56,717 bases of DNA from an uncultured Clostridia bacterium (GTDB lineage: Bacteria > Bacillota > Clostridia > TANB77 > CAG-508): contig CAKPDR010000011.1 of NCBI GenBank assembly GCA_934149075.1, positions 1 through 56,717 of the forward strand, given 5' to 3'. Positions 42,786 to 50,711 of the stretch are shown here, one piece after another. A program made the translations under genes and the position numbers. The first letter of the stretch is position 1. Each line of letters opens with the position of its first letter. Below the pieces are notes generated by a model. The model saw only the letters and a list, made by a program, of their open reading frames with translations. It had not been told where the DNA came from and made no database searches.

Positions 42786-42886
42786 AAAAAATATCATTTT
42801 TCCGTTTAACTGCGGACGCTCCGCTATTTTAAATTTGTTTTTCAACAAATTTAAAACACCTTGTTAAACTTAAAATGATATTTTTT
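42786..42886. repeat. 101-bp multi-hairpin fold-back element after eno
   Basis: Outer arms AAAAAATATCATTTT (42786-42800) and AAAATGATATTTTTT (42872-42886) and inner arms GTTTAAC (42804-42810) and GTTAAAC (42863-42869) enclose two further hairpins: GCGGA-CGC-TCCGC (42812-42824) and a 13-bp stem 42827-42839 with 42844-42856. The GC-rich hairpin contrasts with the surroundings, as in the element after thrS. Confidence 0.8.
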
Positions 42887-42909
42887 GATTAAATTAATAT
42901 AAAGAATGT

Positions 42910-42940
42910 AAAAAGTACAAGAAAAAACTTGTGCTTTTTT
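42910..42940 (+). terminator. terminator downstream of eno
   Basis: AAAAAGTACAAG (42910-42921) pairs with CTTGTGCTTTTT (42928-42939), ending in a T-run. Confidence 0.75.
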
Positions 42941-42957
42941 ATATTTAATGATATGAT
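42929..42957 (+). promoter_or_regulatory. promoter of the rhamnose operon
   Basis: TTGTGC (42929-42934), 17-nt spacer, TATGAT (42952-42957). The -35 box lies within the 3' arm of the preceding terminator. Confidence 0.5.
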
Positions 42958-43001
42958 ATACACGAAATAATGTAGAAACTAAAATGGAAAGGAAGATAAG
43001 A

Positions 43002-43874
43002 ATGAAAATTTTAGTAACAGGTGCAAATGGAATGTTAGCAAAAGAGGTAAAAGAAAAATTTGAAAAAGGAAATGAAATAATAGCAACAGATGTTGCAGAA
43101 TTAGACATAACTGATGAAAAAGCAGTAATGGATTATGTAATGAACGCAAAACCAGAATATATAATAAATTGTGCAGCATATACAGCTGTAGATAAAGCTG
43201 AAGATAATTATGAATTAGCAGATAGAATTAATGGAGATGGACCAACTAATTTAGCAAAAGCTGCAAAAGCTGCTGGAGCAAAATTAGTACATATATCAAC
43301 AGACTATGTATTTGGAGGAAGCTTGGATGTTTCAAAAGATTACAAAGAAGATGATGCAAAAGCTCCAGTAACAGCATATGGAAAAACAAAATTACATGGA
43401 GAAGAAGGTATTGTTGAAAATATTAATGAGTATTACATATTTAGAACAGCATGGTTATATGGAATTGGTGGAAATAATTTTGTAAAGACAATGACAAAAC
43501 TTGGTTCTACAAGGGATGAAATAAATGTAGTATCAGATCAACATGGAAGTCCAACATATGCAAAAGACTTAACAGAGATAATATATCAAGCAATTGAAAA
43601 GAAAATACCATATGGAATATATAATGCAACAAATGAAGGATATACAACATGGTATGAATTCACAAAAGAAATATTAGCTGAGCAAGGAATAAACTGCAAA
43701 GTTAATCCAGTAACAACAGATGAATATATAGAAATGATGAAAATAACACAAGCTAAAAGACCATTTAATTCTCAAATGTCAAAAGCAAAACTTGAAGCAT
43801 GTGGAATTAAAGTACCAGAATGGAAAGATGGTCTAAAGAGATATTTAGAAGAGGTGAAGGAAAATGAAGAATAG
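43002..43874 (+). CDS. rfbD: dTDP-4-dehydrorhamnose reductase
   Basis: A 290-aa extended SDR that performs the last step to dTDP-L-rhamnose. Rossmann motif VTGANGMLAKEV (residues 5-16), HISTDYVFGG, the YGKTKLHGEE active site (Tyr-x3-Lys) and RTAWLYGIGGNNFVKTM are present. The ATG at 43002 has AAAGGAAG upstream. First gene of a four-gene pathway operon in the order D-A-C-B; it overlaps rfbA by 11 nt. Confidence 0.95.
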   Translation: MKILVTGANGMLAKEVKEKFEKGNEIIATDVAELDITDEKAVMDYVMNAKPEYIINCAAYTAVDKAEDNYELADRINGDGPTNLAKAAKAAGAKLVHISTDYVFGGSLDVSKDYKEDDAKAPVTAYGKTKLHGEEGIVENINEYYIFRTAWLYGIGGNNFVKTMTKLGSTRDEINVVSDQHGSPTYAKDLTEIIYQAIEKKIPYGIYNATNEGYTTWYEFTKEILAEQGINCKVNPVTTDEYIEMMKITQAKRPFNSQMSKAKLEACGIKVPEWKDGLKRYLEEVKENEE

Positions 43875-44754
43875 AAAAGGAATTATTTTAGCTGGAGGAA
43901 GTGGAACAAGATTATATCCCTTAACACTTGCAATATCAAAACAAATTATGCCTGTATATGATAAGCCAATGATATATTATCCATTATCAATATTAATGCA
44001 AGCAGACATAAGAGACGTATTAATAATAACAACACCAAGAGATGCAGAAATGTTTAAAGACTTACTTGGTGATGGAAGTCAATGGGGAATGCATTTTGAA
44101 TATAAAATTCAAGAAAAACCAAATGGACTAGCAGAAGCATTTATAATAGGAGAAGAATTTATAGGAGATGACAATGTTGCCATGATTTTAGGTGACAACA
44201 TGTTTTATGGAGAACATCTTGCTGAAAAATTAAAAGAAGCAAATGAAAGAGAAAATGAAGCAACAATATTTGGATATTATGTAAAAGATCCTAGAAGATA
44301 TGGAGTTGTAGAAATTGACGAAAATGGCAAAGCAATCTCAATAGAAGAGAAACCAGAACAACCAAAATCTAATTATGCAGTACCAGGACTATATTTCTAT
44401 ACAAATGAAGTAATAGAAATTGCAAAAAATGTAAAACCATCTGCAAGAGGAGAATTAGAAATAACAACAGTAAATGAAGAATATATGAAACGTGGACAAC
44501 TTAAAGTAGAAAAACTAGGAAGAGGAATGACATGGTTTGACACTGGAACACATGATGCTTTAATAGAAACGGCAAGTTTTGTTCAAACAATTCAAAAAAG
44601 ACAAGGATTACAAATATGTTGTCCTGAAGAAATTGCATTTGACAAAGGTTGGATAACATCTGATGAATTGTCAGAATTATCAAAAAAATACATGAAAACA
44701 GATTATGGAAAATATCTAAAAGATGTAGCAGATGATGTTTTTGGCGAAGAATAG
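43864..44754 (+). CDS. rfbA: glucose-1-phosphate thymidylyltransferase
   Basis: A 296-aa nucleotidyltransferase that makes dTDP-glucose from dTTP and glucose-1-phosphate. It has the LAGGSGTRLYPLTLAISKQ signature, KPMIYYPLS, ILGDNMFYGE and the RGMTWFDTGTHDAL segment. The ATG lies inside the end of rfbD with a GAAGGAAA site, so translation is probably coupled. Confidence 0.96.
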   Translation: MKNRKGIILAGGSGTRLYPLTLAISKQIMPVYDKPMIYYPLSILMQADIRDVLIITTPRDAEMFKDLLGDGSQWGMHFEYKIQEKPNGLAEAFIIGEEFIGDDNVAMILGDNMFYGEHLAEKLKEANERENEATIFGYYVKDPRRYGVVEIDENGKAISIEEKPEQPKSNYAVPGLYFYTNEVIEIAKNVKPSARGELEITTVNEEYMKRGQLKVEKLGRGMTWFDTGTHDALIETASFVQTIQKRQGLQICCPEEIAFDKGWITSDELSELSKKYMKTDYGKYLKDVADDVFGEE

Positions 44755-44765
44755 GAGGATAAAAA

Positions 44766-45344
44766 ATGGGAAAATTTAAAAGAATAGATACATCAATAGA
44801 AGGAGTATGTATCATAGAACCAACAGTATTTGGAGATAATAGAGGATACTTTATGGAAACATACAGTAAAGCTGACTTTGAAGAAATTGGTTTAAATTAT
44901 GACTTTGTACAAGATAATCAATCAAAATCTAAAAAAGGAGTTTTAAGAGGATTACATTTTCAAAAAGAAAATACACAAGCAAAACTTGTAAGATGTATCA
45001 AAGGAGAAGTATTTGACGTTGCTGTTGATTTACGTCCTGAAAGTGAAACATATGGTAAATGGGAAGGTGTAATATTAACAGAAGAAAATAAGAAAATGTT
45101 TATGATACCAAAAGGATTTGCACATGGATTTTTGGTATTATCAGATGAAGCAGAATTTGCATATAAATGTGATGATATATATAATCATGAAGCAGAAGGT
45201 GGTCTAAAATTTAACGATCCGGATGTAGGAATTCAATGGCCAATGGGAAATCTAAAAATAGATGAATTAATAACATCTGAAAAAGATGGAAAATGGCCAA
45301 CATTAAAAGAATTAAAAGAAACAGATTTATTTAAAAATTTGTAA
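44766..45344 (+). CDS. rfbC: dTDP-4-dehydrorhamnose 3,5-epimerase
   Basis: A 192-aa cupin epimerase. RGLHFQKENTQAKLVRCIKG holds the catalytic histidine region, followed by VFDVAVDLRPES, FMIPKGFAHGFLVLSD and YKCDDIYNHEAEGGLKFNDP. An AGGAGG box precedes the ATG. Its stop is followed by two family A palindromes before rfbB. Confidence 0.96.
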   Translation: MGKFKRIDTSIEGVCIIEPTVFGDNRGYFMETYSKADFEEIGLNYDFVQDNQSKSKKGVLRGLHFQKENTQAKLVRCIKGEVFDVAVDLRPESETYGKWEGVILTEENKKMFMIPKGFAHGFLVLSDEAEFAYKCDDIYNHEAEGGLKFNDPDVGIQWPMGNLKIDELITSEKDGKWPTLKELKETDLFKNL

Positions 45345-45355
45345 AAATAGCAAAT

Positions 45356-45428
45356 GGGAAAAAATGTACCGGGTACAAAATTTCCCAAAATAAAAATGGA
45401 CAAAAATGTACCGGGTACAAAATTTCCA
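45356..45428. repeat. two family A palindromes between rfbC and rfbB
   Basis: A perfect-ended 31-bp copy at 45356-45386 and a slightly decayed copy at about 45397-45428 with the same GTACC-G-GGTAC core. The second ends 23 nt before the rfbB start. Together they form the only intergenic spacer longer than 12 nt in the operon. Confidence 0.85.
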
Positions 45429-45450
45429 TGAACGAAAAGGAGAAATAAAA

Positions 45451-46416
45451 ATGAAAAATGTATTAGTAACAGGAGCTGCAGGATTTATAGGAGCAAACTT
45501 TGCAGAATATTTTGTAAATAAACATCCTGATTATAATGTAATAGTAGTAGATAAATTAACATATGCAGGTAACTTAGCAAATTTAGATAAAGTAAAAGAT
45601 AAAATTACATTTATACAAGCAGATATATGTGATTTTGAGAAAATGCAAGAAATATTTGAAAAATATGAAATAAATGGTGTAATTCACTTTGCGGCTGAAT
45701 CACATGTAGATAATAGTATAAAAAATCCATTTATATTTACACATACAAATGTAATTGGAACACATACATTATTAGAAGCTGCAAAAAGAGCATGGGGAGA
45801 AGGTTCAGAAAATAAATTTGTACATATTTCAACTGATGAGGTATATGGAGCATTAGGTGAGAGTGGATATTTCACAGAAACATCACCAATTCAACCAAGT
45901 AGCCCATATTCATCATCAAAAGCAAGTTCAGATTTGATAGCATTAGCATATCATACAACTTATAAAATGAATGTAACAGTAACAAACTGTTCAAATAATT
46001 ATGGACCATATCAACATAATGAAAAATTAATACCACATATGATTAAATTAGCTTTAAATGACGAAAAATTACCTGTATATGGTGAAGGAAAAAATATAAG
46101 AGATTGGTTATATGTAGAAGATCATTGTAAAGCAATTGATTTAGTATTCCACAATGGTAGAGCAGGAGAAAGATACAATATAGGTGGACACAATGAAAAA
46201 AGAAATATAGAAATTGTAAAACTTATATTACAAAGATTAGGAAAATCTGAAGACCTAATAGAGCATGTGGAAGACAGAAAAGGTCATGACTACAGATATG
46301 CAATTGACCCAACAAAAATTAAAACAGAATTAGGATGGGAACCTGAAACAAAATTCGAAGATGGAATTGTAAAAACAATCGATTGGTATTTAGCAAATCC
46401 AGATTGGTTAAAATAG
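45451..46416 (+). CDS. rfbB: dTDP-glucose 4,6-dehydratase
   Basis: A 321-aa extended SDR that converts dTDP-glucose to the 4-keto-6-deoxy sugar. VTGAAGFIGANFAEYF (NAD site), HFAAESHVDNSI, HISTDEVYGALGE, PYSSSKASSDLIALAYHTTY (active-site Tyr/Lys) and NCSNNYGPYQHNEKLIP are present. The ATG at 45451 has AAAGGAG upstream; the apparent frame back to 45406 is only the translated palindrome. Last gene of the operon. Confidence 0.97.
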   Translation: MKNVLVTGAAGFIGANFAEYFVNKHPDYNVIVVDKLTYAGNLANLDKVKDKITFIQADICDFEKMQEIFEKYEINGVIHFAAESHVDNSIKNPFIFTHTNVIGTHTLLEAAKRAWGEGSENKFVHISTDEVYGALGESGYFTETSPIQPSSPYSSSKASSDLIALAYHTTYKMNVTVTNCSNNYGPYQHNEKLIPHMIKLALNDEKLPVYGEGKNIRDWLYVEDHCKAIDLVFHNGRAGERYNIGGHNEKRNIEIVKLILQRLGKSEDLIEHVEDRKGHDYRYAIDPTKIKTELGWEPETKFEDGIVKTIDWYLANPDWLK

Positions 46417-46424
46417 TTTAAAAC

Positions 46425-46452
46425 TAGAGGTATAGGATTTTCTATACCTCTA
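46425..46452 (+). terminator. hairpin after rfbB
   Basis: TAGAGGTATAG and CTATACCTCTA form a perfect 11-bp stem. The tail (AAATTAT) has few T, so termination may be partial. Confidence 0.5.
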
Positions 46453-46494
46453 AAATTATGATAATTTAAGTTGTAAGGAAGGAATAAAAGAAAT

Positions 46495-47064
46495 ATGGAA
46501 TTAATAGAAAAAATACAAGCAGATTTACAAGAAATATTATCAGAAAGAAGATATACACATTCAGTTGGTGTAATGGAAATGGCAGGAGAACTTGCTAAAA
46601 TTTATAGTGTTGATGTAGAAACTGCAAAAATTGCAGGACTTCTTCATGATAATGCAAAAGAAATATCTGATGAGGAAATGTTAAAGTATGTAGAAAAAAA
46701 TAATATTGAAATAAATGAATTTGAAAAACATAATGTTAAAATATTACATGGAAAAGTAGGAGCAGATATTGCTAAAAAGAGATATGGAGTTAGTGAACAG
46801 ATTCAAAAGGCTATAGAATATCATACAACTACAAATCCTAATATGGATACTCTTGCTAAGATTGTTTATGTTTCTGATAAAATAGAATTAACTAGAAAGT
46901 CAGATTCTTATGATATAGAGCAGGAAAGAGAAGTTGCAAAACATGATTTAGATGAGGCTGTTCTTCTTATTATAAATAATACTACTAAACATTTAATTGA
47001 TTCTAATAAATTGATTGCAGTAGAAAGTATAGAGACTAGAAATAAGATTATGTTGTTACATTAA
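46495..47064 (+). CDS. yqeK: HD-domain bis(5'-nucleosyl)-tetraphosphatase, YqeK family
   Basis: A 189-aa HD-superfamily hydrolase. His in RRYTHSVGVMEMA, the HD pair in GLLHDNAKEI, LHGKVGADIAKKRYGV, the IEYHTTTNPNMDTLAKIVYVSDKIE block and its Asp fit the YqeK pattern, whose members cleave Ap4A symmetrically. It lies after the rhamnose operon, away from its usual neighbours nadD and rsfS. AAGGAAGG precedes the ATG. Confidence 0.88.
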   Translation: MELIEKIQADLQEILSERRYTHSVGVMEMAGELAKIYSVDVETAKIAGLLHDNAKEISDEEMLKYVEKNNIEINEFEKHNVKILHGKVGADIAKKRYGVSEQIQKAIEYHTTTNPNMDTLAKIVYVSDKIELTRKSDSYDIEQEREVAKHDLDEAVLLIINNTTKHLIDSNKLIAVESIETRNKIMLLH

Positions 47065-47082
47065 AATAATCTTAATGACATA

Positions 47083-47111
47083 TTGCTAAAAAATGAAAAA
47101 AGTAATATAAT
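47083..47111 (+). promoter_or_regulatory. promoter of rsmE
   Basis: TTGCTA (47083-47088), 17-nt spacer, TATAAT (47106-47111), ending 22 nt before the start codon. Confidence 0.65.
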
Positions 47112-47133
47112 AGATACATTAAAGGAGAAAAAT

Positions 47134-47880
47134 ATGCCAAGATTTTTTGTAAAAAATGAGCAAATAAAAGGAACAACAATAGAAATATTAGGAGAAGATG
47201 TAAAACATATTAAAAATGTCCTTAGAAAACAAATAGGAGACAATATAGAAATATGTGACCAAGATACTGAAAAATCATATATATGTGAAATAGAAAAGAT
47301 AGGAAATGAAAGCATATTAACAAATATTATAGAAGAATTACAAAGCTATGATGACAATATAAAAGTAGATATATATCAAGGATTACCCAAAGCAGATAAA
47401 ATGGAGTTAATAATCCAAAAATCTATAGAACTTGGAGTAAATTCAATTATACCAGTAGCAATGAAAAGATGTGTAGTAAAAATAGATTCAAAAGATGAAT
47501 CAAAAAAAATAGCAAGATGGCAAAAGATTGCAGAAAGTGCAGCAAAGCAAAGTGGTAGAAGCACAATACCTGAAATAAAAAACATAGTTAATATAGAAAA
47601 AATTATTCAACTAATAAAAGAATATGATTGTGTAATAGTTGCATATGAAAATGAAAAAAATAATACAATTAAAAGAGAACTATTAGAAATAAAAGAAAAA
47701 GTATATGATAAAGTAAAAATCGCAGTTGTAATTGGACCAGAAGGTGGACTAGAAGAAAAGGATGTAGAATTGTTAAAACATAATGGAGCAAAAATTGTAA
47801 CATTAGGACATAGAATTTTAAGAACAGAAACTGTTGCACTAAATGTACTTAGTGTAATAATGTATGAACTTGAAAATTAA
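47134..47880 (+). CDS. rsmE: 16S rRNA (uracil(1498)-N(3))-methyltransferase
   Basis: A 248-aa SPOUT methyltransferase. An N-terminal PUA-like domain (MPRFFVKNEQ, HIKNVLRKQIGD) is followed by the SPOUT knot with GLPKADKMELIIQKSIELGV, WQKIAESAAKQSGRSTIPEI, VVIGPEGGLEEKDVELL and LGHRILRTETVALNVLS. The ATG at 47134 has AAAGGAG upstream. First of a close cluster with the following membrane protein. Confidence 0.95.
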   Translation: MPRFFVKNEQIKGTTIEILGEDVKHIKNVLRKQIGDNIEICDQDTEKSYICEIEKIGNESILTNIIEELQSYDDNIKVDIYQGLPKADKMELIIQKSIELGVNSIIPVAMKRCVVKIDSKDESKKIARWQKIAESAAKQSGRSTIPEIKNIVNIEKIIQLIKEYDCVIVAYENEKNNTIKRELLEIKEKVYDKVKIAVVIGPEGGLEEKDVELLKHNGAKIVTLGHRILRTETVALNVLSVIMYELEN

Positions 47881-47932
47881 TAAAATGGTAAAAGTAGCCA
47901 TTATTAATTTGTCTAGGATAGAGGAGAGAAAG

Positions 47933-48415
47933 ATGGTAAAGATCAAAAACATATTGGCACAAAGAATATTAATAAACTTAACATATGCATTAATAGCAGT
48001 AATATATTTTACATTTATTAGCACAAAATATATTAAATTAGATGCAAATATATTGGAACAATATATACGTGCATCAAGTATGCTATTTCTAGGAATATCA
48101 ATAATAATGATGGAAATAGCATATAGAAAAAATGAAGGACTGACATTTTTTAATGGAATAGAATTTTTAGCAATGGCTGTATTTGTTTTATTAACACAGC
48201 ATATGCCTAAAATCTTAGGATGTACTATGCAAGAATATGCATTATCAGGAGCAAACTTTATAGCAATATATTATATATTAAAATCTGCAATTTTATATAC
48301 AAAAGAACAGCAAGATAAATTAAATAGTTTAAGTGATATAAAAGAAATTGTAAAAGATGAACCTATAAAAAAAGTTTCAAAAAGAAAAAATAAAAAAGTA
48401 GAAGAAGGAAAATAG
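47933..48415 (+). CDS. hypothetical membrane protein, 160 aa
   Basis: Four hydrophobic segments (about residues 11-31, 45-62, 72-92 and 101-122) followed by a cytosolic, strongly basic tail ending KKVSKRKNKKVEEGK. No family recognised. AGAGGAGAG precedes the ATG at 47933; the frame is open back to 47864 within the end of rsmE. It lies two nt upstream of yicC, so it is probably in the same transcript. Confidence 0.75.
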   Translation: MVKIKNILAQRILINLTYALIAVIYFTFISTKYIKLDANILEQYIRASSMLFLGISIIMMEIAYRKNEGLTFFNGIEFLAMAVFVLLTQHMPKILGCTMQEYALSGANFIAIYYILKSAILYTKEQQDKLNSLSDIKEIVKDEPIKKVSKRKNKKVEEGK

Positions 48416-48416
48416 A

Positions 48417-49292
48417 ATGATAAAAAGTATGACTGGTTATGGGAAAAGTAATTTATCCATTAATTCTAGAGAATATCAAGTAGAAATAAAAACAGTAAAT
48501 CACAAATATATAGATACAAATATAAGAATGCCTCGTACTATAAGTTATTTAGAAGAAGATATACGAAAATTAGTAACATCAAAATTAAAAAGAGGAAAAG
48601 TAGATATTTCCATTACATTCGAAAATTATAGTAAAGATGGAAATGATATTAGAATAAATACAGAGCTTGCTAAAATATATATTGAAAATTTAAAAAAATT
48701 AGCAGAAGAAGAAAAATTATCTAGTAATATAGATGTAACTGAAATAACTAAATTACCAGATGTGTTAACAATAAAAAGTAATCTTGACGAAAAACAAATA
48801 AAAGAAGAATTACTACACGTTGTTGGTGATGCAGTAAATCAATTAATAGATATGAGAAAAAATGAAGGAAAAAGAATTTCAGAAGACATTTTAGTCAAAA
48901 TATCACAAGTGGAAGAGAAAAAAGATGAGATTTTTGCTTTATCTACTGGACTTATTGAAGAATATGTAGTAAAATTAGAGACAAGGATAAAAGAAATACT
49001 AAGAACAGAAGAGATAGACAAATCAAGATTAATGCAAGAAGTTGTTATATATGCTGATAAATGTTCAGTTGAAGAAGAAATAACTAGATTAAAAAGTCAT
49101 ATAGGACAACTAAGAAACTTAATAGATTCGGACGAGCCTTCAGGAAAGAAAATGGATTTCTTAATTCAGGAAATGAATAGAGAAACAAACACAATAGGTT
49201 CAAAAGCAAATAATCTTGAAATAACAAATAGAGTAGTAGATATAAAAACAATATTGGAAGACATAAGAGAACAAATTCAAAATATTGAATAA
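48417..49292 (+). CDS. yicC: YicC family endoribonuclease
   Basis: A 291-aa protein with the family start IKSMTGYGKSNL, the EIKTVNHKYIDTNIRMPR block, RGKVDISITFEN and the C-terminal DUF1732 region (EEEITRLKSHIGQLRNLI, GKKMDFLIQEMNRETNTIGSKA). YicC proteins are reported to be endoribonucleases acting on structured RNA. It starts the conserved yicC-remA-gmk/rpoZ cluster. The ATG is two nt after the previous stop, with GAAGGAAAA as ribosome site. Confidence 0.93.
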   Translation: MIKSMTGYGKSNLSINSREYQVEIKTVNHKYIDTNIRMPRTISYLEEDIRKLVTSKLKRGKVDISITFENYSKDGNDIRINTELAKIYIENLKKLAEEEKLSSNIDVTEITKLPDVLTIKSNLDEKQIKEELLHVVGDAVNQLIDMRKNEGKRISEDILVKISQVEEKKDEIFALSTGLIEEYVVKLETRIKEILRTEEIDKSRLMQEVVIYADKCSVEEEITRLKSHIGQLRNLIDSDEPSGKKMDFLIQEMNRETNTIGSKANNLEITNRVVDIKTILEDIREQIQNIE

Positions 49293-49318
49293 AATATTGC
49301 ACTGAAAGGATGATAAAA

Positions 49319-49594
49319 ATGCAATTAGTAAATATAGGTTTTGGAAATATAATAGCAGCAAATAAAATAGTAGCAATAGTAAGTCCAGATTCAGCACCCA
49401 TAAAAAGAATGATACAAGAAGCTAAAGATGCTAAAACAGCTATTGATGCTACATGTGGTAGAAGAACAAGGGCAGTGCTTATAATGGATTCAGGACATAT
49501 AATATTATCTGCTGTACAACCAGAAACAGTTGCAGGAAGAGTTGACAAAGACATAACACCTGCACCACAACCTACAATACAAAGCAATGATTAA
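49319..49594 (+). CDS. remA: extracellular matrix/biofilm regulator RemA
   Basis: A 91-aa DUF370 protein with LVNIGFGNIIAANKIVAIV, SAPIKRMI, the DATCGRRTRAVLIMDSGHIILSAVQPETVAGR core and a short tail. RemA of Bacillus is a DNA-binding activator of matrix and osmoprotection genes. AAAGGATG lies before the ATG at 49319; 49310 is an in-frame alternative with worse spacing. Confidence 0.93.
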   Translation: MQLVNIGFGNIIAANKIVAIVSPDSAPIKRMIQEAKDAKTAIDATCGRRTRAVLIMDSGHIILSAVQPETVAGRVDKDITPAPQPTIQSND

Positions 49595-49616
49595 TAAAAA
49601 ATGGAGGTAATGTAAA

Positions 49617-49847
49617 ATGATGGTAAAACCAACAGTTCAAGAATTGTTAACAAAAGCAAAAAACAGATATGAATTAGTAATAGCAACTTCAAAAAGAGCA
49701 AGACAAATTGCTGAAGGAGCTGAAGTTAAAACAGCAGTAAAAGAAGAATCAGCAGTCACACTTGCAGCAAACGAAATTGCTGAGGGAAAAGTTGAAATTA
49801 TAGAACCTGAAGAAATGAAAGAGGATGACGAAGAAGGAGAAGAATAA
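49617..49847 (+). CDS. rpoZ: RNA polymerase subunit omega
   Basis: A 76-aa protein with the omega pattern PTVQELLTKAKNRYELVIATSKRARQI, followed by TAVKEESAVTLAANEIAEGKV and an acidic tail. Omega helps assemble beta-prime. GGAGG precedes tandem ATG codons (49617, 49620). Here it lies before gmk; in Bacillus the order is gmk then rpoZ. Confidence 0.92.
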   Translation: MMVKPTVQELLTKAKNRYELVIATSKRARQIAEGAEVKTAVKEESAVTLAANEIAEGKVEIIEPEEMKEDDEEGEE

Positions 49848-49848
49848 A

Positions 49849-50421
49849 GTGTTAGTAATATTATCAGGGGTATCTGGTGCAGGAAAAGATACAATAAAAA
49901 AAGAATTAATGGCAAGAATGCCAAATATAGTAACACTTCCATCTTTTACATCAAGAGAAATGAGACCTGGAGAAGTTGAAGGAGATCATTATCATTTTAT
50001 AAGTAAAGAAGAATTTGAAGAAAAAATTCGAAAAGGCGATTTTTATGAATATGATTTACATCATGGAAATTATTATGGAACTTCAAGAGAACTTATGGGA
50101 AATAAGATAAAAGAAGGCAAAATAATAGTTAAAGATATCGAAGTAAATGGCACAGAGAATCTTTTAAAAATACTAAGAAATGATACAAGAATAGTTACTA
50201 TATTTTTAAAAGTAGAAAAAGAAGAATTAAAAAAACGTTTAATTGAACGAGGAGACAATATTAAAGATATAGAACTTAGATTGAGCAGACTTGAATATGA
50301 GGAAGATAAAATTAAATTGTATGATTATGTAATAAAAAATGATGATTTTGAAAAAACGGTTCAAGTTATTATGACAATTGTTAAAAATGAAAAAAGAATT
50401 GAAGAAGAAACACAAAGGTAG
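49849..50421 (+). CDS. gmk: guanylate kinase
   Basis: A 190-aa housekeeping kinase that phosphorylates GMP. P-loop SGVSGAGKDTI, the GMP-binding SFTSREMRPGEVEGDHYHFI, YEYDLHHGNYYGTSRE, and the LID region RLIERGDN are intact. I chose GTG 49849, one nt after the rpoZ stop, with GAAGGAGAAG just upstream; ATG 49825 would overlap rpoZ and add a Lys-rich leader. Confidence 0.96.
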   Translation: MLVILSGVSGAGKDTIKKELMARMPNIVTLPSFTSREMRPGEVEGDHYHFISKEEFEEKIRKGDFYEYDLHHGNYYGTSRELMGNKIKEGKIIVKDIEVNGTENLLKILRNDTRIVTIFLKVEKEELKKRLIERGDNIKDIELRLSRLEYEEDKIKLYDYVIKNDDFEKTVQVIMTIVKNEKRIEEETQR

Positions 50422-50446
50422 CTAAAACCTTTATGTTTCTTTTTTA
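50407..50446 (+). terminator. terminator of the yicC-gmk cluster
   Basis: GAAACACAAAGGT pairs with ACCTTTATGTTTC (one mismatch), then six T. It overlaps the gmk stop codon. Confidence 0.8.
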
Positions 50447-50469
50447 TATAAGATGACGGGATATAATTC

Positions 50470-50498
50470 TTGACAATTTGTACAAAATTTGTTATAAT
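50470..50498 (+). promoter_or_regulatory. consensus promoter of the RNase J gene
   Basis: TTGACA, 17-nt spacer, TATAAT, with TG before the -10 box: a perfect SigA consensus. Confidence 0.85.
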
Positions 50499-50711
50499 CA
50501 GTATCAGATTGTCAAAAGGGCAAATAAAGAGATTTTATTTTAATGTATTAAAGAGAGAAAAAAAGCAAATAATTTTAATAGAAAAAATGGAAAAAAGTTT
50601 ATAAGCATGAAAGAGCGGTAGTTCATGTAAATAAGCTTTATTTATGCCATTTTATATTTGTACGTAAAATGAAATTGAAATATAAAAATAAGAAGGGAGA
50701 AATTTAGGATT
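50499..50711 (+). promoter_or_regulatory. long structured leader of the RNase J gene
   Basis: About 200 nt without a gene separate promoter and ATG. It contains CATGAA/TTCATG around a 10-nt loop (50606-50627) and AAATAA/TTATTT (50629-50643). A cis-acting, possibly autoregulatory RNA is likely but matches no class I know. Confidence 0.4.

Noticed and set aside
45406..45450. N-terminal extension of RfbB (MYRVQNFHERKGEIK)
   Set aside because: These codons are the translated palindrome plus the ribosome binding site; family alignment and AAAGGAG place the start at 45451.
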